From: Bactericera cockerelli
Taxonomy: Eukaryota > Arthropoda > Insecta > Hemiptera > Triozidae
Length of the DNA stretch: 64,000 nt
Direction of reading: 5' to 3'
Assembly: GCA_024516035.1 (NCBI GenBank)
Contig: CM044957.1
Location: 4,127,017 to 4,191,016 of the forward strand
Shown here: piece after piece, positions 43,690 through 56,389 of the stretch
How the letters are laid out: each line of letters begins with the position of its first letter
Numbering within the stretch: the stretch's first letter is position 1
Made by a program: the position numbers and the translations under genes
The notes under the pieces: generated by a model
Databases searched by the model: none
What the model was told of the DNA's origin: nothing
What the model saw: the letters and a program-made list of their open reading frames with translations, nothing else

Positions 43690-43997
43690 CTATTTTTTTA
43701 AAGATGAGTGTTTCACAGCCTTTTTTATTTCGTAGCCATGAAACAGAAGCTACTGTAGACGCTTGTGGCCTGTGTTGTAGCCTGCCCATCCCGTAGTATG
43801 CCTCCCCTCTGATTAGCGAGAAGTGACACAATACTTCCAAAATTATGTGCTAGGTCAACACGAACGCACCGGAAGGTATCCCTTACAAACAGCTGTAACC
43901 AAATTAAGAATACAAATATTTGTCGGCACGGGGGATCGAACACGGGATTTCCCACATGGCAAGCGATTGCTTAACCTCTGAGCTAATCACGCGCTCT
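43690..43997 (-). mobile_element. S9 tRNA-headed SINE, complete copy
   Basis: Minus copy with head GCGTGATTAGCTCAGAGGTT, B box GTGTTCGATCCCCCG; body CGGAAGGTATCCCTTACAAA, CTTCTCGCTAATCAGAGGGG. Other copies of the body: 20,575-20,720, 44,446-44,615, 49,284-49,453 and 57,838-58,105. Confidence 0.75.
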
Positions 43998-45088
43998 TTC
44001 TAGATTAATTAATGAATAATTATTATGATTGGCATGGTAAACTAACTCAAACTCCTCAGATACTGAAAGAGCGACTCTATAAATGACATTTGAGTCTGGT
44101 TTATGTGGCAGCACCTCCAGATCATTTTCTCACCTGCCGCGCCTGGGTAGGACCGATGTTGTATTTATTTTTACTTGTCCTTGAAATTGCCATGTGTAGG
44201 ACCAACCTAGTAAGGGGCCGAACTATAAAACAGCATTAAAGTTAAGACAAAAAAGACCGAGTGACAGGAGACATGAGAGCGGGTATTTTTCTCACACAAA
44301 GATTGTCTCTAGGAATCCAGAGAGGTAACGCAGCAAGTGTTCTCTCTGGATTACCTAAGTCAAAAACTTTGTGTGACTTTACCTGAATATCATGTGAACA
44401 AAATAAAATTTAATGATTCTAAAATTGATAACAGTTGTTTGTAAGGGATAGTGCGCTCGTTTTAACCCAGCACCTTAAAAGGAAGTATTGTGTCACTTCT
44501 CGCCCATCAGAGGGGAGGCATAGGTAGTACAGGATGGGCAGGCTACAACACAGACCACAAGCGTGAACAGTAGCTCCTGTTCCATGGCTTTGAAATAAAA
44601 AAGACTAGGTATGAAACAAAAAATAAAATAAAATAAAATCGAACCACGTACCAAGAAATTTACTAACGTAGCAAGGTAGAAGGTACATTGTACCTTAGGT
44701 AGGTAGAAGGTACATTGTACCAGTCGTGCACTGGTAGTCAAGTTGTTAAAGCTCTAGTCTGGTAATCCAGGTAGCGTAGGGATCCGTTGGTTTGAATTCC
44801 ACCCAGTGCATGAATTTTTCCTCATTAATTAGAGTTTGTGACCACATAATAATAAGACTGATGGTTAGGTGTTAGAAAATGCTTTGAGCATTAACCTCGC
44901 CTGGTAGTTACCCTCCACCAAATAATGTTATTATTATAATTATTACAGAACTGCCTACTTACCTACTGAAAACTCATTTGAAAATTCCTCAAACCTCCTT
45001 CTACCTCATTTCGTATTTACCTAGGCGAGTGTTATTCAAATGAGAATAAAACCTGACAACAATAACAACAATTTCTTGTTATTGTTAT

Positions 45089-48000
45089 CAGTGGCGGCTC
45101 GTCGGGTGAAGACACTGAAGACATTTTCACCTAATTTTGAACAGTGAAAACACAACTCATAATGCCTTGAACATGGCACAATTGATCCAACTCAAAAAAA
45201 AAAAAAAAAAAAAAAAGAGTAAGCTTTGTGTAAAATAGATCAATGCTGCTTAACATTTCATGTTACTTTCCAAGGAGAACACCAAATGTGAAGACAATTC
45301 GAAATTGTCTTCAGTTGTCCTTGAATCAACCAATCAGAGTTGAGTATTTCCAAGTAGGTATCATGAAATATTAGGCAAGAACTATATCTATGTAATATGC
45401 TACTGAGGACAGTCTTCAGTTGTATTCAGTTTACATTATCTACACGACCTCATACGAAATGTCACGAAGCCACATACCATGTGAGATGTCATGTGTTTTT
45501 GATATTAACATTGTTGCCAGTAGCATTATGCCAGACCTAGGAAACCAGTCAATGATTTAGCCTCCCATATCTAGCACAATCTTGTAATATTAAAAATAAT
45601 AATAATAATAACGTAGGCGTTAGGAAAACAGGATTTTGTGTCAGGAATTTTGGATATTATTTCTCATTTTTTGGGTTCTAGTTTTGTACATAGTTCCTAA
45701 ACGATAGCCGATACCAATAAATTTTAACTATTTATGTATCTTGTCAACTATAGTCTTAAAAAGGACATCTCGATTGAAGTCAAATCTCGGAAATAATTAT
45801 TTAATGTAGGTACCGAAATTGAGCCAAATAAGATAATCTGGTATCTAGTTGTTCCAAGAATTTTTTATAGGGACAATGGTGGTACTGTTTAAGATCCTGA
45901 CTATGGAACCACTTTAAAAAAAATCATGAAATTAGACGTGTTGAAATGAAATTCTCAAGAGAAAATTCTGTTCAGGCGGTGTAGTATTATTTTTTTAAAT
46001 AAATAAATACGTCTTACATGATTTGAGGGATTTCTTTAAATTTAAAATATAGCTCTTGAAGTTTGTAGAAATTTAGCTATGAAATTAACTTGGCAACATT
46101 GTATCTCTTATCTTTAGAATGTAAACAAAACTTGTCGCGCACTTTTTAAATTTTATTAGATTATTTTCAAATCTTTTCAACGGTAATCAAGTGACTTTTA
46201 ATTGGTGTAACTAGTTAATAAAGTTATTTCCCAGTATTTGATACAGGATAGAAACATTATTCCTACCTGATCTGACCTGAGCTTTTCATAATAAGTTGAA
46301 TATGAAGTAGCTATGTACTTCTTTCAGTGTCAGAAATAACATTATAATTATGCAGATTGCAGGTAGCTAAGCACACAGCTTCCAGTGAAGTACTTAAAAT
46401 TATAAGGCAATATCTGTGTTTTTCATAAATAGTCATTTAAACATCAATGGTAACACAAATTTAAGCTGATTTTATATTTGTAGTAAGTATCTTTCTTAGA
46501 TTTATTTTGTAATCTGGTGGTGGATTTTCTTCCAGTTTTGGATTGTAATTTTTAGTCTTCAACTAACTTTCTTTCCTTCCCAGTTCTAACCCCTCTTTAA
46601 AATGTTGTACCTACCTATCTACTGAGGTATAATCCTAATATTTTTTTTTTAATTCCTTTTTACCTACCAACTTTTACCTAGTTAATATTTTTTATTAAGA
46701 TGAATAATTATTTTTTATTAAGATGAATAATTAATAACAATATTTCAAAGAAACAATGAGATTCCCACAAAATCATGGGGTTCAAACATTAAAAGTAACC
46801 CCATTCAGATTAAGAAGTAATGAGGATAAGAAAGATATTATGATTACTGGATGTCCAATTTCTCCAATTACTATAACCACCACTAAAAAAGTAAAGCAAA
46901 TGCCTGCCCCACAGCCATACAGTTCAAGCCTGAATGGCTTATGAAAAATGAATGGCTGTGTAACAGCTCAAGTGCTGACAAATTGTTCTGCTGGCCTTGT
47001 TTCTTTATTAAGTACCAAGTGTTCTCCAAAAAAAGTACCTATAAAAACTTATATGATGCAAAACTGGTATGAGAGAAAACCATGCTCTGCAGGGAAACAG
47101 CCATAACTTACAATGGGCTGTGTTTATGAGACCATAAGAACTAAAATCTGATAAATTAATAATTTTATTTTTTTCAATACTTCTGGGTATAATTTGTCTT
47201 CACCTAGTCTGGAAGTCAGGAGCCGCCACTGTTTGAGGGATTTCTTTAAATTTAAAATATAGCTCTTGAAGTTTGTAGAAATTTAGCTATGAAATTAACT
47301 TGGCAACATTGTATCTCTTATCTTTAGAATGTAAACAAAACTTGTCGCGCACTTTTTAAATTTTATTAGATTATTTTCAAATCTTTTCAACGGTAATCAA
47401 GTGACTTTTAATTGGTGTAACTAGTTAATAAAGTTATTTCCCAGTATTTGATACAGGATAGAAACATTATTCCTACCTGATCTGACCTGAGCTTTTCATA
47501 ATAAGTTGAATATGAAGTAGCTATGTACTTCTTTCAGTGTCAGAAATAACATTATAATTATGCAGATTGCAGGTAGCTAAGCACACAGCTTCCAGTGAAG
47601 TACTTAAAATTATAAGGCAATATCTGTGTTTTTCATAAATAGTCATTTAAACATCAATGGTAACACAAATTTAAGCTGATTTTATATTTGTAGTAAGTAT
47701 CTTTCTTAGATTTATTTTGTAATCTGGTGGTGGATTTTCTTCCAGTTTTGGATTGTAATTTTTAGTCTTCAACTAACTTTCTTTCCTTCCCAGTTCTAAC
47801 CCCTCTTTAAAATGTTGTACCTACCTATCTACTGAGGTATAATCCTAATATTTTTTTTTAATTCCTTTTTACCTACCAACTTTTACCTAGTTAATATTTT
47901 TTATTAAGATGAATAATTATTTTTTATTAAGATGAATAATTAATAACAATATTTCAAAGAAACAATGAGATTCCCACAAAATCATGGGGTTCAAACATTA

Positions 48001-48439
48001 AAAGTAACCCCATTCAGATTAAGAAGTAATGAGGATAAGAAAGATATTATGATTACTGGATGTCCAATTTCTCCAATTACTATAACCACCACTAAAAAAG
48101 TAAAGCAAATGCCTGCCCCACAGCCATACAGTTCAAGCCTGAATGGCTTATGAAAAATGAATGGCTGTGTAACAGCTCAAGTGCTGACAAATTGTTCTGC
48201 TGGCCTTGTTTCTTTATTAAGTACCAAGTGTTCTCCAAAAAAAGTACCTATAAAAACTTATATGATGCAAAACTGGTATGAGAGAAAACCATGCTCTGCA
48301 GGGAAACAGCCATAACTTACAATGGGCTGTGTTTATGAGACCATAAGAACTAAAATCTGATAAATTAATAATTTTATTTTTTCAATACTTCTGGGTATAA
48401 TTTGTCTTCACCTAGTCTGGAAGTCAGGAGCCGCCACTG
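45089..48439. mobile_element. Non-autonomous hAT element with duplicated 3' half, copy 1
   Basis: Terminal inverted repeats CAGTGGCGGCTC / GAGCCGCCACTG and the 8-bp target duplication ATTGTTAT (45,081-45,088; 48,440-48,447) identify hAT. Bases 46,022-47,231 are repeated as 47,232-48,439, including the 3' terminus, so two right ends are present. The only coding remnants are frames at 46,756-46,944 and 47,965-48,153 and a zinc-finger-like stretch in the next frame. Confidence 0.92.
46756..47065 (+). pseudogene. hAT transposase N-terminal remnant (TTF/BED-type zinc finger)
   Basis: A 62-codon frame (EDKKDIMITGCPISP) ends in TGA, but the +1-shifted frame from about 46,910 reads FKPEWLMKNEWLCNSSSADK, LFCWPCFF and stops at TATGA. 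WL..xxLFCxPC is the signature of the TTF-type finger of hAT transposases (ZMYM1-like). The frame change and early stop make it non-functional. Further copies: 47,965-48,273 and 51,502-51,810. Confidence 0.6.
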
Positions 48440-49236
48440 ATTGTTATCAACTTGTTATAACAATAACAACCGCTCCTTACAACAGATAATGAAATGTCCA
48501 CGTCACACAAACATAGCTTGACAAATTGACAAAGCTTGAGCTGAGGGGGGGGGGCACAATATTGCTGTAATGAATCAATGTGTCCAACTGAGACAAGTTT
48601 TCCAATACGTAGGTAACCCGTGTTTCTCATTTTCCAATACGACCCCTGTTTCTTATATTCCAATCAGGCTGGATGAGGTTAATTTGAGTAGTTGGACTAG
48701 CTGTTTTGGGAGTTTTGACCAAATGCAGGGGAACAGCAACCTCGTCATATATTTATATAAAATATATAATATAATATATATTTAAATGAATAGGACTGTA
48801 ACCCAGGTTGAATAAGGAGTTAGGGAGAATGCAGGAAATAAACATCCACAAGAATCAATACAGCTCTCCAGTAATTTGCATTTTGTGTCCATATCATAAG
48901 TTAGAAGTACATTGTCATACGGGGTGGACTTGAAATTATAAAAAAATCGCGTTTTGTATGAATGGACACAATATTCCTAAAAAAATAAATAATAATAAAA
49001 ATTAATTAATAATAACACTCTTTAGTGTAAGTTAACCCCAGGCAAGGTTAATGCTCAAAGCATTTTCTACCACCTAACCCTCAGAGTCTTATTATTATGC
49101 GGTCATAAACTCAAATTATTCTGGATGGTAGGTAGGCAATATATTTTCTTTTTGGGCAATGGGCAATCATCAAAATATCGTTGAATTGATATTGGATGTA
49201 TTGGAATATAAATACTACATGAACCATCCTGTATCT

Positions 49237-52200
49237 CAAAATAAAATTTAATGATTCTAAAATTGATAACAGTTGTTTGTAAGGGATAGTGCGCTCGTTT
49301 TAACCCAGCACCTTAAAAGGAAGTATTGTGTCACTTCTCGCCCATCAGAGGGGAGGCATAGGTAGTACAGGATGGGCAGGCTACAACACAGACCACAAGC
49401 GTGAACAGTAGCTCCTGTTCCATGGCTTTGAAATAAAAAAGACTAGGTATGAAACAAAAAATAAAATAAAATAAAATCGAACCACGTACCAAGAAATTTA
49501 CTAACGTAGCAAGGTAGAAGGTACATTGTACCTTAGGTAGGTAGAAGGTACATTGTACCAGTCGTGCACTGGTAGTCAAGTTGTTAAAGCTCTAGTCTGG
49601 TAATCCAGGTAGCGTAGGGATCCGTTGGTTTGAATTCCACCCAGTGCATGAATTTTTCCTCATTAATTAGAGTTTGTGACCACATAATAATAAGACTGAT
49701 GGTTAGGTGTTAGAAAATGCTTTGAGCATTAACCTCGCCTGGTAGTTACCCTCCACCAAATAATGTTATTATTATAATTATTACAGAACTGCCTACTTAC
49801 CTACTGAAAACTCATTTGAAAATTCCTCAAACCTCCTTCTACCTCATTTCATATTTACCTAGGCGAGTGTTATTCAAATGAGAATAAAACCTGACAACAA
49901 TAACAACAATTTCTTGTTATTGTTATCAGTGGCGGCTCGTCGGGTGAAGACACTGAAGACATTTTCACCTAATTTTGAACAGTGAAAACACAACTCATAA
50001 TGCCTTGAACATGGCACAATTGATCCAACTCAAAAAAAAAAAAAAAAAAAAAAAAGAGTAAGCTTTGTGTAAAATAGATCAATGCTGCTTAACATTTCAT
50101 GTTACTTTCCAAGGAGAACACCAAATGTGAAGACAATTCGAAATTGTCTTCAGTTGTCCTTGAATCAACCAATCAGAGTTGAGTATTTCCAAGTAGGTAT
50201 CATGAAATATTAGGCAAGAACTATATCTATGTAATATGCTACTGAGGACAGTCTTCAGTTGTATTCAGTTTACATTATCTACACGACCTCATACGAAATG
50301 TCACGAAGCCACATACCATGTGAGATGTCATGTGTTTTTTGATATTAACATTGTTGCCAGTAGCATTATGCCAGACCTAGGAAACCAGTCAATGATTTAG
50401 CCTCCCATATCTAGCACAATCTTGTAATATTAAAAATAATAATAATAATAACGTAGGCGTTAGGAAAACAGGATTTTGTGTCAGGAATTTTGGATATTAT
50501 TTCTCATTTTTTGGGTTCTAGTTTTGTACATAGTTCCTAAACGATAGCCGATACCAATGATGCAAAAATATGATGCAAAAAAAACTTATATGATGCAAAA
50601 CTGGTATGAGAGAAAACCATGCTCTGCAGGGAAACAGCCATAACTTACAATGGGCTGTGTTTATGAGACCATAAGAACTAAAATCTGATAAATTAATAAT
50701 TTTATTTTTTCAATACTTCTGGGTATAATTTGTCTTCACCTAGTCTGGAAGTCAGGAGCCGCCACTGTTTGAGGGATTTCTTTAAATTTAAAATATAGCT
50801 CTTGAAGTTTGTAGAAATTTAGCTATGAAATTAACTTGGCAACATTGTATCTCTTATCTTTAGAATGTAAACAAAACTTGTCGCGCACTTTTTAAATTTT
50901 ATTAGATTATTTTCAAATCTTTTCAACGGTAATCAAGTGACTTTTAATTGGTGTAACTAGTTAATAAAGTTATTTCCCAGTATTTGATACAGGATAGAAA
51001 CATTATTCCTACCTGATCTGACCTGAGCTTTTCATAATAAGTTGAATATGAAGTAGCTATGTACTTCTTTCAGTGTCAGAAATAACATTATAATTATGCA
51101 GATTGCAGGTAGCTAAGCACACAGCTTCCAGTGAAGTACTTAAAATTATAAGGCAATATCTGTGTTTTTCATAAATAGTCATTTAAACATCAATGGTAAC
51201 ACAAATTTAAGCTGATTTTATATTTGTAGTAAGTATCTTTCTTAGATTTATTTTGTAATCTGGTGGTGGATTTTCTTCCAGTTTTGGATTGTAATTTTTA
51301 GTCTTCAACTAACTTTCTTTCCTTCCCAGTTCTAACCCCTCTTTAAAATGTTGTACCTACCTATCTACTGAGGTATAATCCTAATATTTTTTTTTTAATT
51401 CCTTTTTACCTACCAACTTTTACCTAGTTAATATTTTTTATTAAGATGAATAATTATTTTTTATTAAGATGAATAATTAATAACAATATTTCAAAGAAAC
51501 AATGAGATTCCCACAAAATCATGGGGTTCAAACATTAAAAGTAACCCCATTCAGATTAAGAAGTAATGAGGATAAGAAAGATATTATGATTACTGGATGT
51601 CCAATTTCTCCAATTACTATAACCACCACTAAAAAAGTAAAGCAAATGCCTGCCCCACAGCCATACAGTTCAAGCCTGAATGGCTTATGAAAAATGAATG
51701 GCTGTGTAACAGCTCAAGTGCTGACAAATTGTTCTGCTGGCCTTGTTTCTTTATTAAGTACCAAGTGTTCTCCAAAAAAAGTACCTATAAAAACTTATAT
51801 GATGCAAAACTGGTATGAGAGAAAACCATGCTCTGCAGGGAAACAGCCATAACTTACAATGGGCTGTGTTTATGAGACCATAAGAACTAAAATCTGATAA
51901 ATTAATAATTTTATTTTTTCAATACTTCTGGGTATAATTTGTCTTCACCTAGTCTGGAAGTCAGGAGCCGCCACTGATTGTTATCAACTTGTTATAACAA
52001 TAACAACCGCTCCTTACAACAGATAATGAAATGTCCACGTCACACAAACATAGCTTGACAAATTGACAAAGCTTGAGCTGAGGGGGTGGGGCACAATATT
52101 GCTGTAATGAATCAATGTGTCCAACTGAGACAAGTTTTCCAATACGTAGGTAACCCGTGTTTCTCATTTTCCAATACGACCCCTGTTTCTTATATTCCAA

Positions 52201-52776
52201 TCAGGCTGGATGAGGTTAATTTGAGTAGTTGGACTAGCTGTTTTGGGAGTTTTGACCAAATGCAGGGGAACAGCAACCTCGTCATATATTTATATAAAAT
52301 ATATAATATAATATATATTTAAATGAATAGGACTGTAACCCAGGTTGAATAAGGAGTTAGGGAGAATGCAGGAAATAAACATCCACAAGAATCAATACAG
52401 CTCTCCAGTAATTTGCATTTTGTGTCCATATCATAAGTTAGAAGTACATTGTCATACGGGGTGGACTTGAAATTATAAAAAAATCGCGTTTTGTATGAAT
52501 GGACACAATATTCCTAAAAAAATAAATAATAATAAAAATTAATTAATAATAACACTCTTTAGTGTAAGTTAACCCCAGGCAAGGTTAATGCTCAAAGCAT
52601 TTTCTACCACCTAACCCTCAGAGTCTTATTATTATGCGGTCATAAACTCAAATTATTCTGGATGGTAGGTAGGCAATATATTTTCTTTTTGGGCAATGGG
52701 CAATCATCAAAATATCGTTGAATTGATATTGGATGTATTGGAATATAAATACTACATGAACCATCCTGTATCTCAA
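49237..52776. repeat. Segmental tandem duplication, copy 2 (with internal deletion)
   Basis: Same order as copy 1 but about 1.3 kb shorter because of a deletion inside the hAT element near 50,560. It ends where the 75-bp satellite begins (CATCCTGTATCTCA), so the satellite start supplied the breakpoint. Confidence 0.95.
49927..51976. mobile_element. hAT element, copy 2 with deletion
   Basis: Same termini and same ATTGTTAT flanks (49,919-49,926; 51,977-51,984). Right ends at 50,767 and 51,976. Most of the first 3' half is missing; the joint near 50,559-50,590 contains repeated TATGATGCAAAA. Confidence 0.92.
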
Positions 52777-53253
52777 CATACAAACCTACAATATCTCCAC
52801 CTACAGCATAACATGTGAATACCATACAACATGAACCACCCTGTATCTCAACATACAAACCTGAAATATCTCCACCTACAGCATAACATGTGAATACCAT
52901 ACAACATGAACCACCCTGTATGTCAACATACAAACCTGCAATATCTCCACCTACAGCATAACATATGAATACCATACAACATGAACCACCCTGTATGTCA
53001 ACATACAAACCTACAATATCTCCCCCTACAGCATAACATGTGAATACCATACAACATGAACCACCCTGTATGTCAACATACAAACCTACAATATCTCCAC
53101 CTACAGCATAACATGTGAATACCATACAACATGAACCACCCTGTATGTCAACATATAAACCTACAATATCTCCACCTACAGCATAACATGTGAATACCAT
53201 ACAACATGAACCACCCTGTATGTCAACATACAAACCTACAATATCTCCACCTA
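52755..53253. repeat. 75-bp satellite, about 6.7 copies
   Basis: Units start CATGAACCA at 52,755 and every 75 bases to 53,205; each includes CACCCTGTATGTCAACATAC and CCACCTACAGCATAACATG. Part of another unit lies at 53,433-53,495 beyond an insertion. As 75 is a multiple of three, the minus strand stays open as 25-residue repeats (VDIQGGSCCMVFTCYAVGGD). Confidence 0.95.
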
Positions 53254-53432
53254 TCTAGTATCGGGGTTAAGGGGCAGAGAATGCCTAAGGCATTAACTTT
53301 GCCCCGGATTACAAGACAATCATAAATTTAAATATTATTTTTTTGTAAATCTTGTTAATTTTTTTTTATCTCTGTTAATAATTTATTGCTGATTGTTTTG
53401 TACAAAAAAATAAAGTGTAAATAAATAAATAA
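53254..53432 (+). mobile_element. Truncated retroelement tail inserted in the satellite
   Basis: GGGGCAGAGAATGCCTAAGG, CATTAACTTTGCCCC and an AATAAAGTG then (AAAT)n end. The hairpin AATGCC/GGCATT with loop TAA matches the T1/S4 tail design. About 15-25 bp of satellite is missing at the joint. Confidence 0.7.
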
Positions 53433-53499
53433 ATACCATACAACATGAACCACCCTGTATCTCAACATACAAACCTAACAACTCCTACAGCATACATCT

Positions 53500-53900
53500 T
53501 TCTCAGCCCCCCCCCCCCCCGTCCCTCCCCCCCACTTCGAGCTTTCTAAGAAAAAGGGTTCAAGAAAGGAGGGAGGGAGCGATGGGAAGTACATGGGAAG
53601 AGCAGCGGGAGAGGGGGAAGTAAAAGGGCATGAGGAAGAGGGGTGGAATATAAGTTTTGTGGTAAATAGGAGAGAGGAGTTCTGGGCGAGGACTTAGGCT
53701 TTCGTCCATCGCCACACTCTTTGTCTTGAGTTTGTCTTGAGCTTGGAAAGCAGGACCCTCTTCACTGCGCGAAGTCACAACGGTTCTATAAGTTCATTAC
53801 TTCCGATAAATTTTTATAATTAGAAATCGGAAGTATTGTGTTCGTTTTTGTAAAAAAAATTTTTTGCTCCGATTTTTTTTTATCATTAAAATTAAGAATA
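53500..53900. other. Poly-C run, unassigned DNA and repeat R start
   Basis: C-runs at 53,507-53,534. A minus-strand 72-residue frame (53,560-53,778) has no family motif. The repeat R start (TTACTTCCGATAAATTT) is at 53,798. Confidence 0.45.
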
Positions 53901-54179
53901 AACCTACCGTGTTTGCGGGTTCGAAACCCAGCCGGGACATAACAAGTTATCCTCCCATTTGGGATTTTTAGTACATGTATCTAATAAGGAGCTTACTGCT
54001 GGAATAAAAGTATAGTATAGTTAGTAGTGCTTTATTTAGACTGTCGGCTCCAGACAAGAAGTCCCATTACGCTAACAGTTTAATATAGCACCTCTTTATT
54101 TATTGTATATTTTTACATGCTTTTACATTACATGAATAATGGGACATAATAGTCCTAATCGGGTAGTATAAACAAGGTG

Positions 54180-54888
54180 ATATTCTTATATTCTGATATT
54201 CATCACATGAATCACATCACAATGCCCAAGAAGGAATGGGTACCTAAACTACCTAATTCTTCTAAAATAATATTATTACTTTTTTCATACTTACCTATTA
54301 GTTATTTTTTTCTTTGCTTCCTCTTTTACTTTCCTTATATTCTACTTATTATGTAGTAATATATGATTTGGTATCTGACGTGAAAATTAAGGACGTTTAG
54401 TTATCCGCCATTGCATGAGGTAAACAAAAAATTCAAATAAATTGAACCAATCAGAGGCCGGGATTTGTTGAAAGAGGGACCATCAGCTGTTCAAAGTTGG
54501 ACGCACAAATTTGTTCTATTCGAGGTAGGTAAGGTTCCCTCTACCCTCTATGTTTTATGATCTCAGTGTCACAATACAAAAAAAAAACATCTGAATGTTT
54601 TGAAAAAAGAAAAAAAAAAGCCACCAAAAGAAGTCTCTACATTGTCTCCCTTCACAGCCAAAGGCCAAATGTTCCATGTTGCGCCTCGTGTTTGATCTCG
54701 ATTGAGAGAAGATAAGCAGGCAAATATTTGCACAGAGCTATACATGCGGTGTGTGACGCCACGCAATAATAATATTTACTCAACATGACAACCATTTTAC
54801 TTAATAAAGTTGTAAAAGAATGAGTATTTGCTTTTTTTGAAGACAGAAAGTTTTTGTTAATTATTCCTGATAACCTTAAAATGTGCAA
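54180..54888. other. Low-repeat AT-rich DNA, no gene recognised
   Basis: A donor-like GAGGTAGGTAAGG near 54,520 follows a moderately GC-rich stretch, but no coding frame supports an exon. Confidence 0.35.
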
Positions 54889-54889
54889 T

Positions 54890-55250
54890 ATACAGTCAAA
54901 TCTGGATATAAGAGAATTGGATACAAGAGAAAACTCGATATAAGACAACAATATCCAGGTCCAGTTCACCTCTTTATAAGAGAAAACTGGATATAAGAGA
55001 ACAATTTCCACGTCCACTCGTCCAGTTTACCTCTTTATAAGTTAAAATAACCTCTTTATTAGAGAAACCTGGATATAAGATAACAAATTCCAGGACCAAT
55101 TCAACTCTTCATAAGAGAAAACTGTATATAAGAGAACAATTTCCAGGTCCAGTTTACCTTTAGAAGTCAAAATAACCTCTTTATTAGAGAAACTTGGATA
55201 TAAGAGAACAATTTCCAGTTCCAGTTTACCTCTTTATAAGTTAAAATAAC
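54890..55250. repeat. Tandem repeat seeded from a pogo/Tigger-like terminus
   Basis: Starts TACAGTCAAATCTGGATATA, which resembles pogo-type ends, then cycles GGATATAAGAGAACAATTTC and CAGTTTACCTCTTTATAAG with variable spacing (about 56-75 bp). A fragment is at 20,399-20,445. Confidence 0.6.
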
Positions 55251-55908
55251 CCCAGACAGACTGCTGGTCTACTCCCTGTTTATAGTCCCCCAACCAGAAT
55301 TCTGGTCTACTCCCTGTTTATGGTCGCCCAGCTAGACTGCTAGTCTACTCCCTGTTTATAGTGCCCCAGCCAGACTTCTGGTCTACTCCCTGTTTATACT
55401 CCCCCAGCCAGACTACTGGTCTACTCCCTGTTTATAGTGCCCCAGCCAGACTTCTGGTCTACTACCTGTTTATAGTCCCCCAGCCAGACTGCTGGTCTAC
55501 TCCCTGTTTATAGTCCCCCAACCAGACTGCTGGTCTACACCCTGTTTATAGTCCCCGAGCCAGACTGCTGTTCTACTCCCTGTTTATAGTGCCCCAGTCA
55601 GACTGCTGGTCTACTCCCTGTTTATAGTCCCCCAGCCAGACTGCTGGTCTACTCCCTGTTTATAGTCCCCCAGCCAGACTGCTGGTTTACTCCCTGTTTA
55701 TAGTCCCCGAGCCAGACTGCTGTTCTACTCTGTGTTTATAGTCCCCCAACCAGACTGCTGGTCTACTCCCTGTTTATAGTCCCCCAGCCAGACTGCTGGT
55801 CTACTCCCTTTTTATAGCCCCCCAGCCAAAGTGCTGTTCTACTCCCTGTTTATAGTCCCCCACCCAGACTGCTGGTCTACTCCCTGTTTATAGTCCCCCA
55901 GCCAGACT
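55250..55908. repeat. 38-bp minisatellite, about 17 copies
   Basis: Unit AGACTGCTGGTCTACTCCCT + GTTTATAGTCCCCCAGCC. Variants CTTCTG/CTGCTG and CCCCGAG/CCCCCAG are scattered. The unit equals part of the repeat at 23,910-23,945 (reverse) and fragments at 15,235-15,345 and 16,553-16,600. Confidence 0.95.
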
Positions 55909-56042
55909 AAGGGCGAAATTAATAGACGAAGTCGTTAACTTAATTAATTTCTTAGCATCGGTTTTCTCTATATTAGACGGTACGCAATCCGAGACTTAGC
56001 GCCACAGAGGTATTACAAAAACGTATATTAATTTCGCCCTAA
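55909..56042. mobile_element. MITE M2, copy 2
   Basis: Ends AGGGCGAAATTAATAGACG and ACGTATATTAATTTCGCCCT; interior GGTTTTCTCTATATTAGACG, CTTAGCGCCACAGAGG. It directly follows the 38-bp minisatellite. Confidence 0.75.
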
Positions 56043-56389
56043 AAGGCAAAAAATTCCAATGCAAAAAACACTACTAAGAAAAAGCCTCCGAACACTGAAC
56101 AGGCAGGGCTGTGTCCAGTGAAATATTCTCTCTCTCTCCTCTCATGTTAAACTTCTCAACTTTCAGTCTGTATCATCATCTTTTTCTTGTTAGCTTTCTG
56201 CCCGAAGCCCCGACAGGGATGGCAGGATCGCCAATATCATGTTCCATACAGCTTTCCCCGCCCCCCCCCGCCTCGCCGACCCCTCTCAGGAAAGGTGCAT
56301 ATTGTTCTCGAGGGCACAAAATATTGGATACTCTATTTCTGTTACCTTCTTTCTATCTTACAGGATTAATTTCTTGCGCTAGATTGATC

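Larger units (their letters stand above)
44399..49236. repeat. Segmental tandem duplication, copy 1 (4,838 bp)
   Basis: The text from CAAAATAAAATTTAATGATT at 44,399 repeats from 49,237 with a constant offset of 4,838. Differences are few: one base near 45,010/49,848, one T in a run near 45,495/50,333, and one G/T in the poly-G near 48,547/52,087. Contents: S9 body, S4 SINE, hAT element, an S2 core fragment (48,664-48,740) and a partial S4. Confidence 0.95.
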
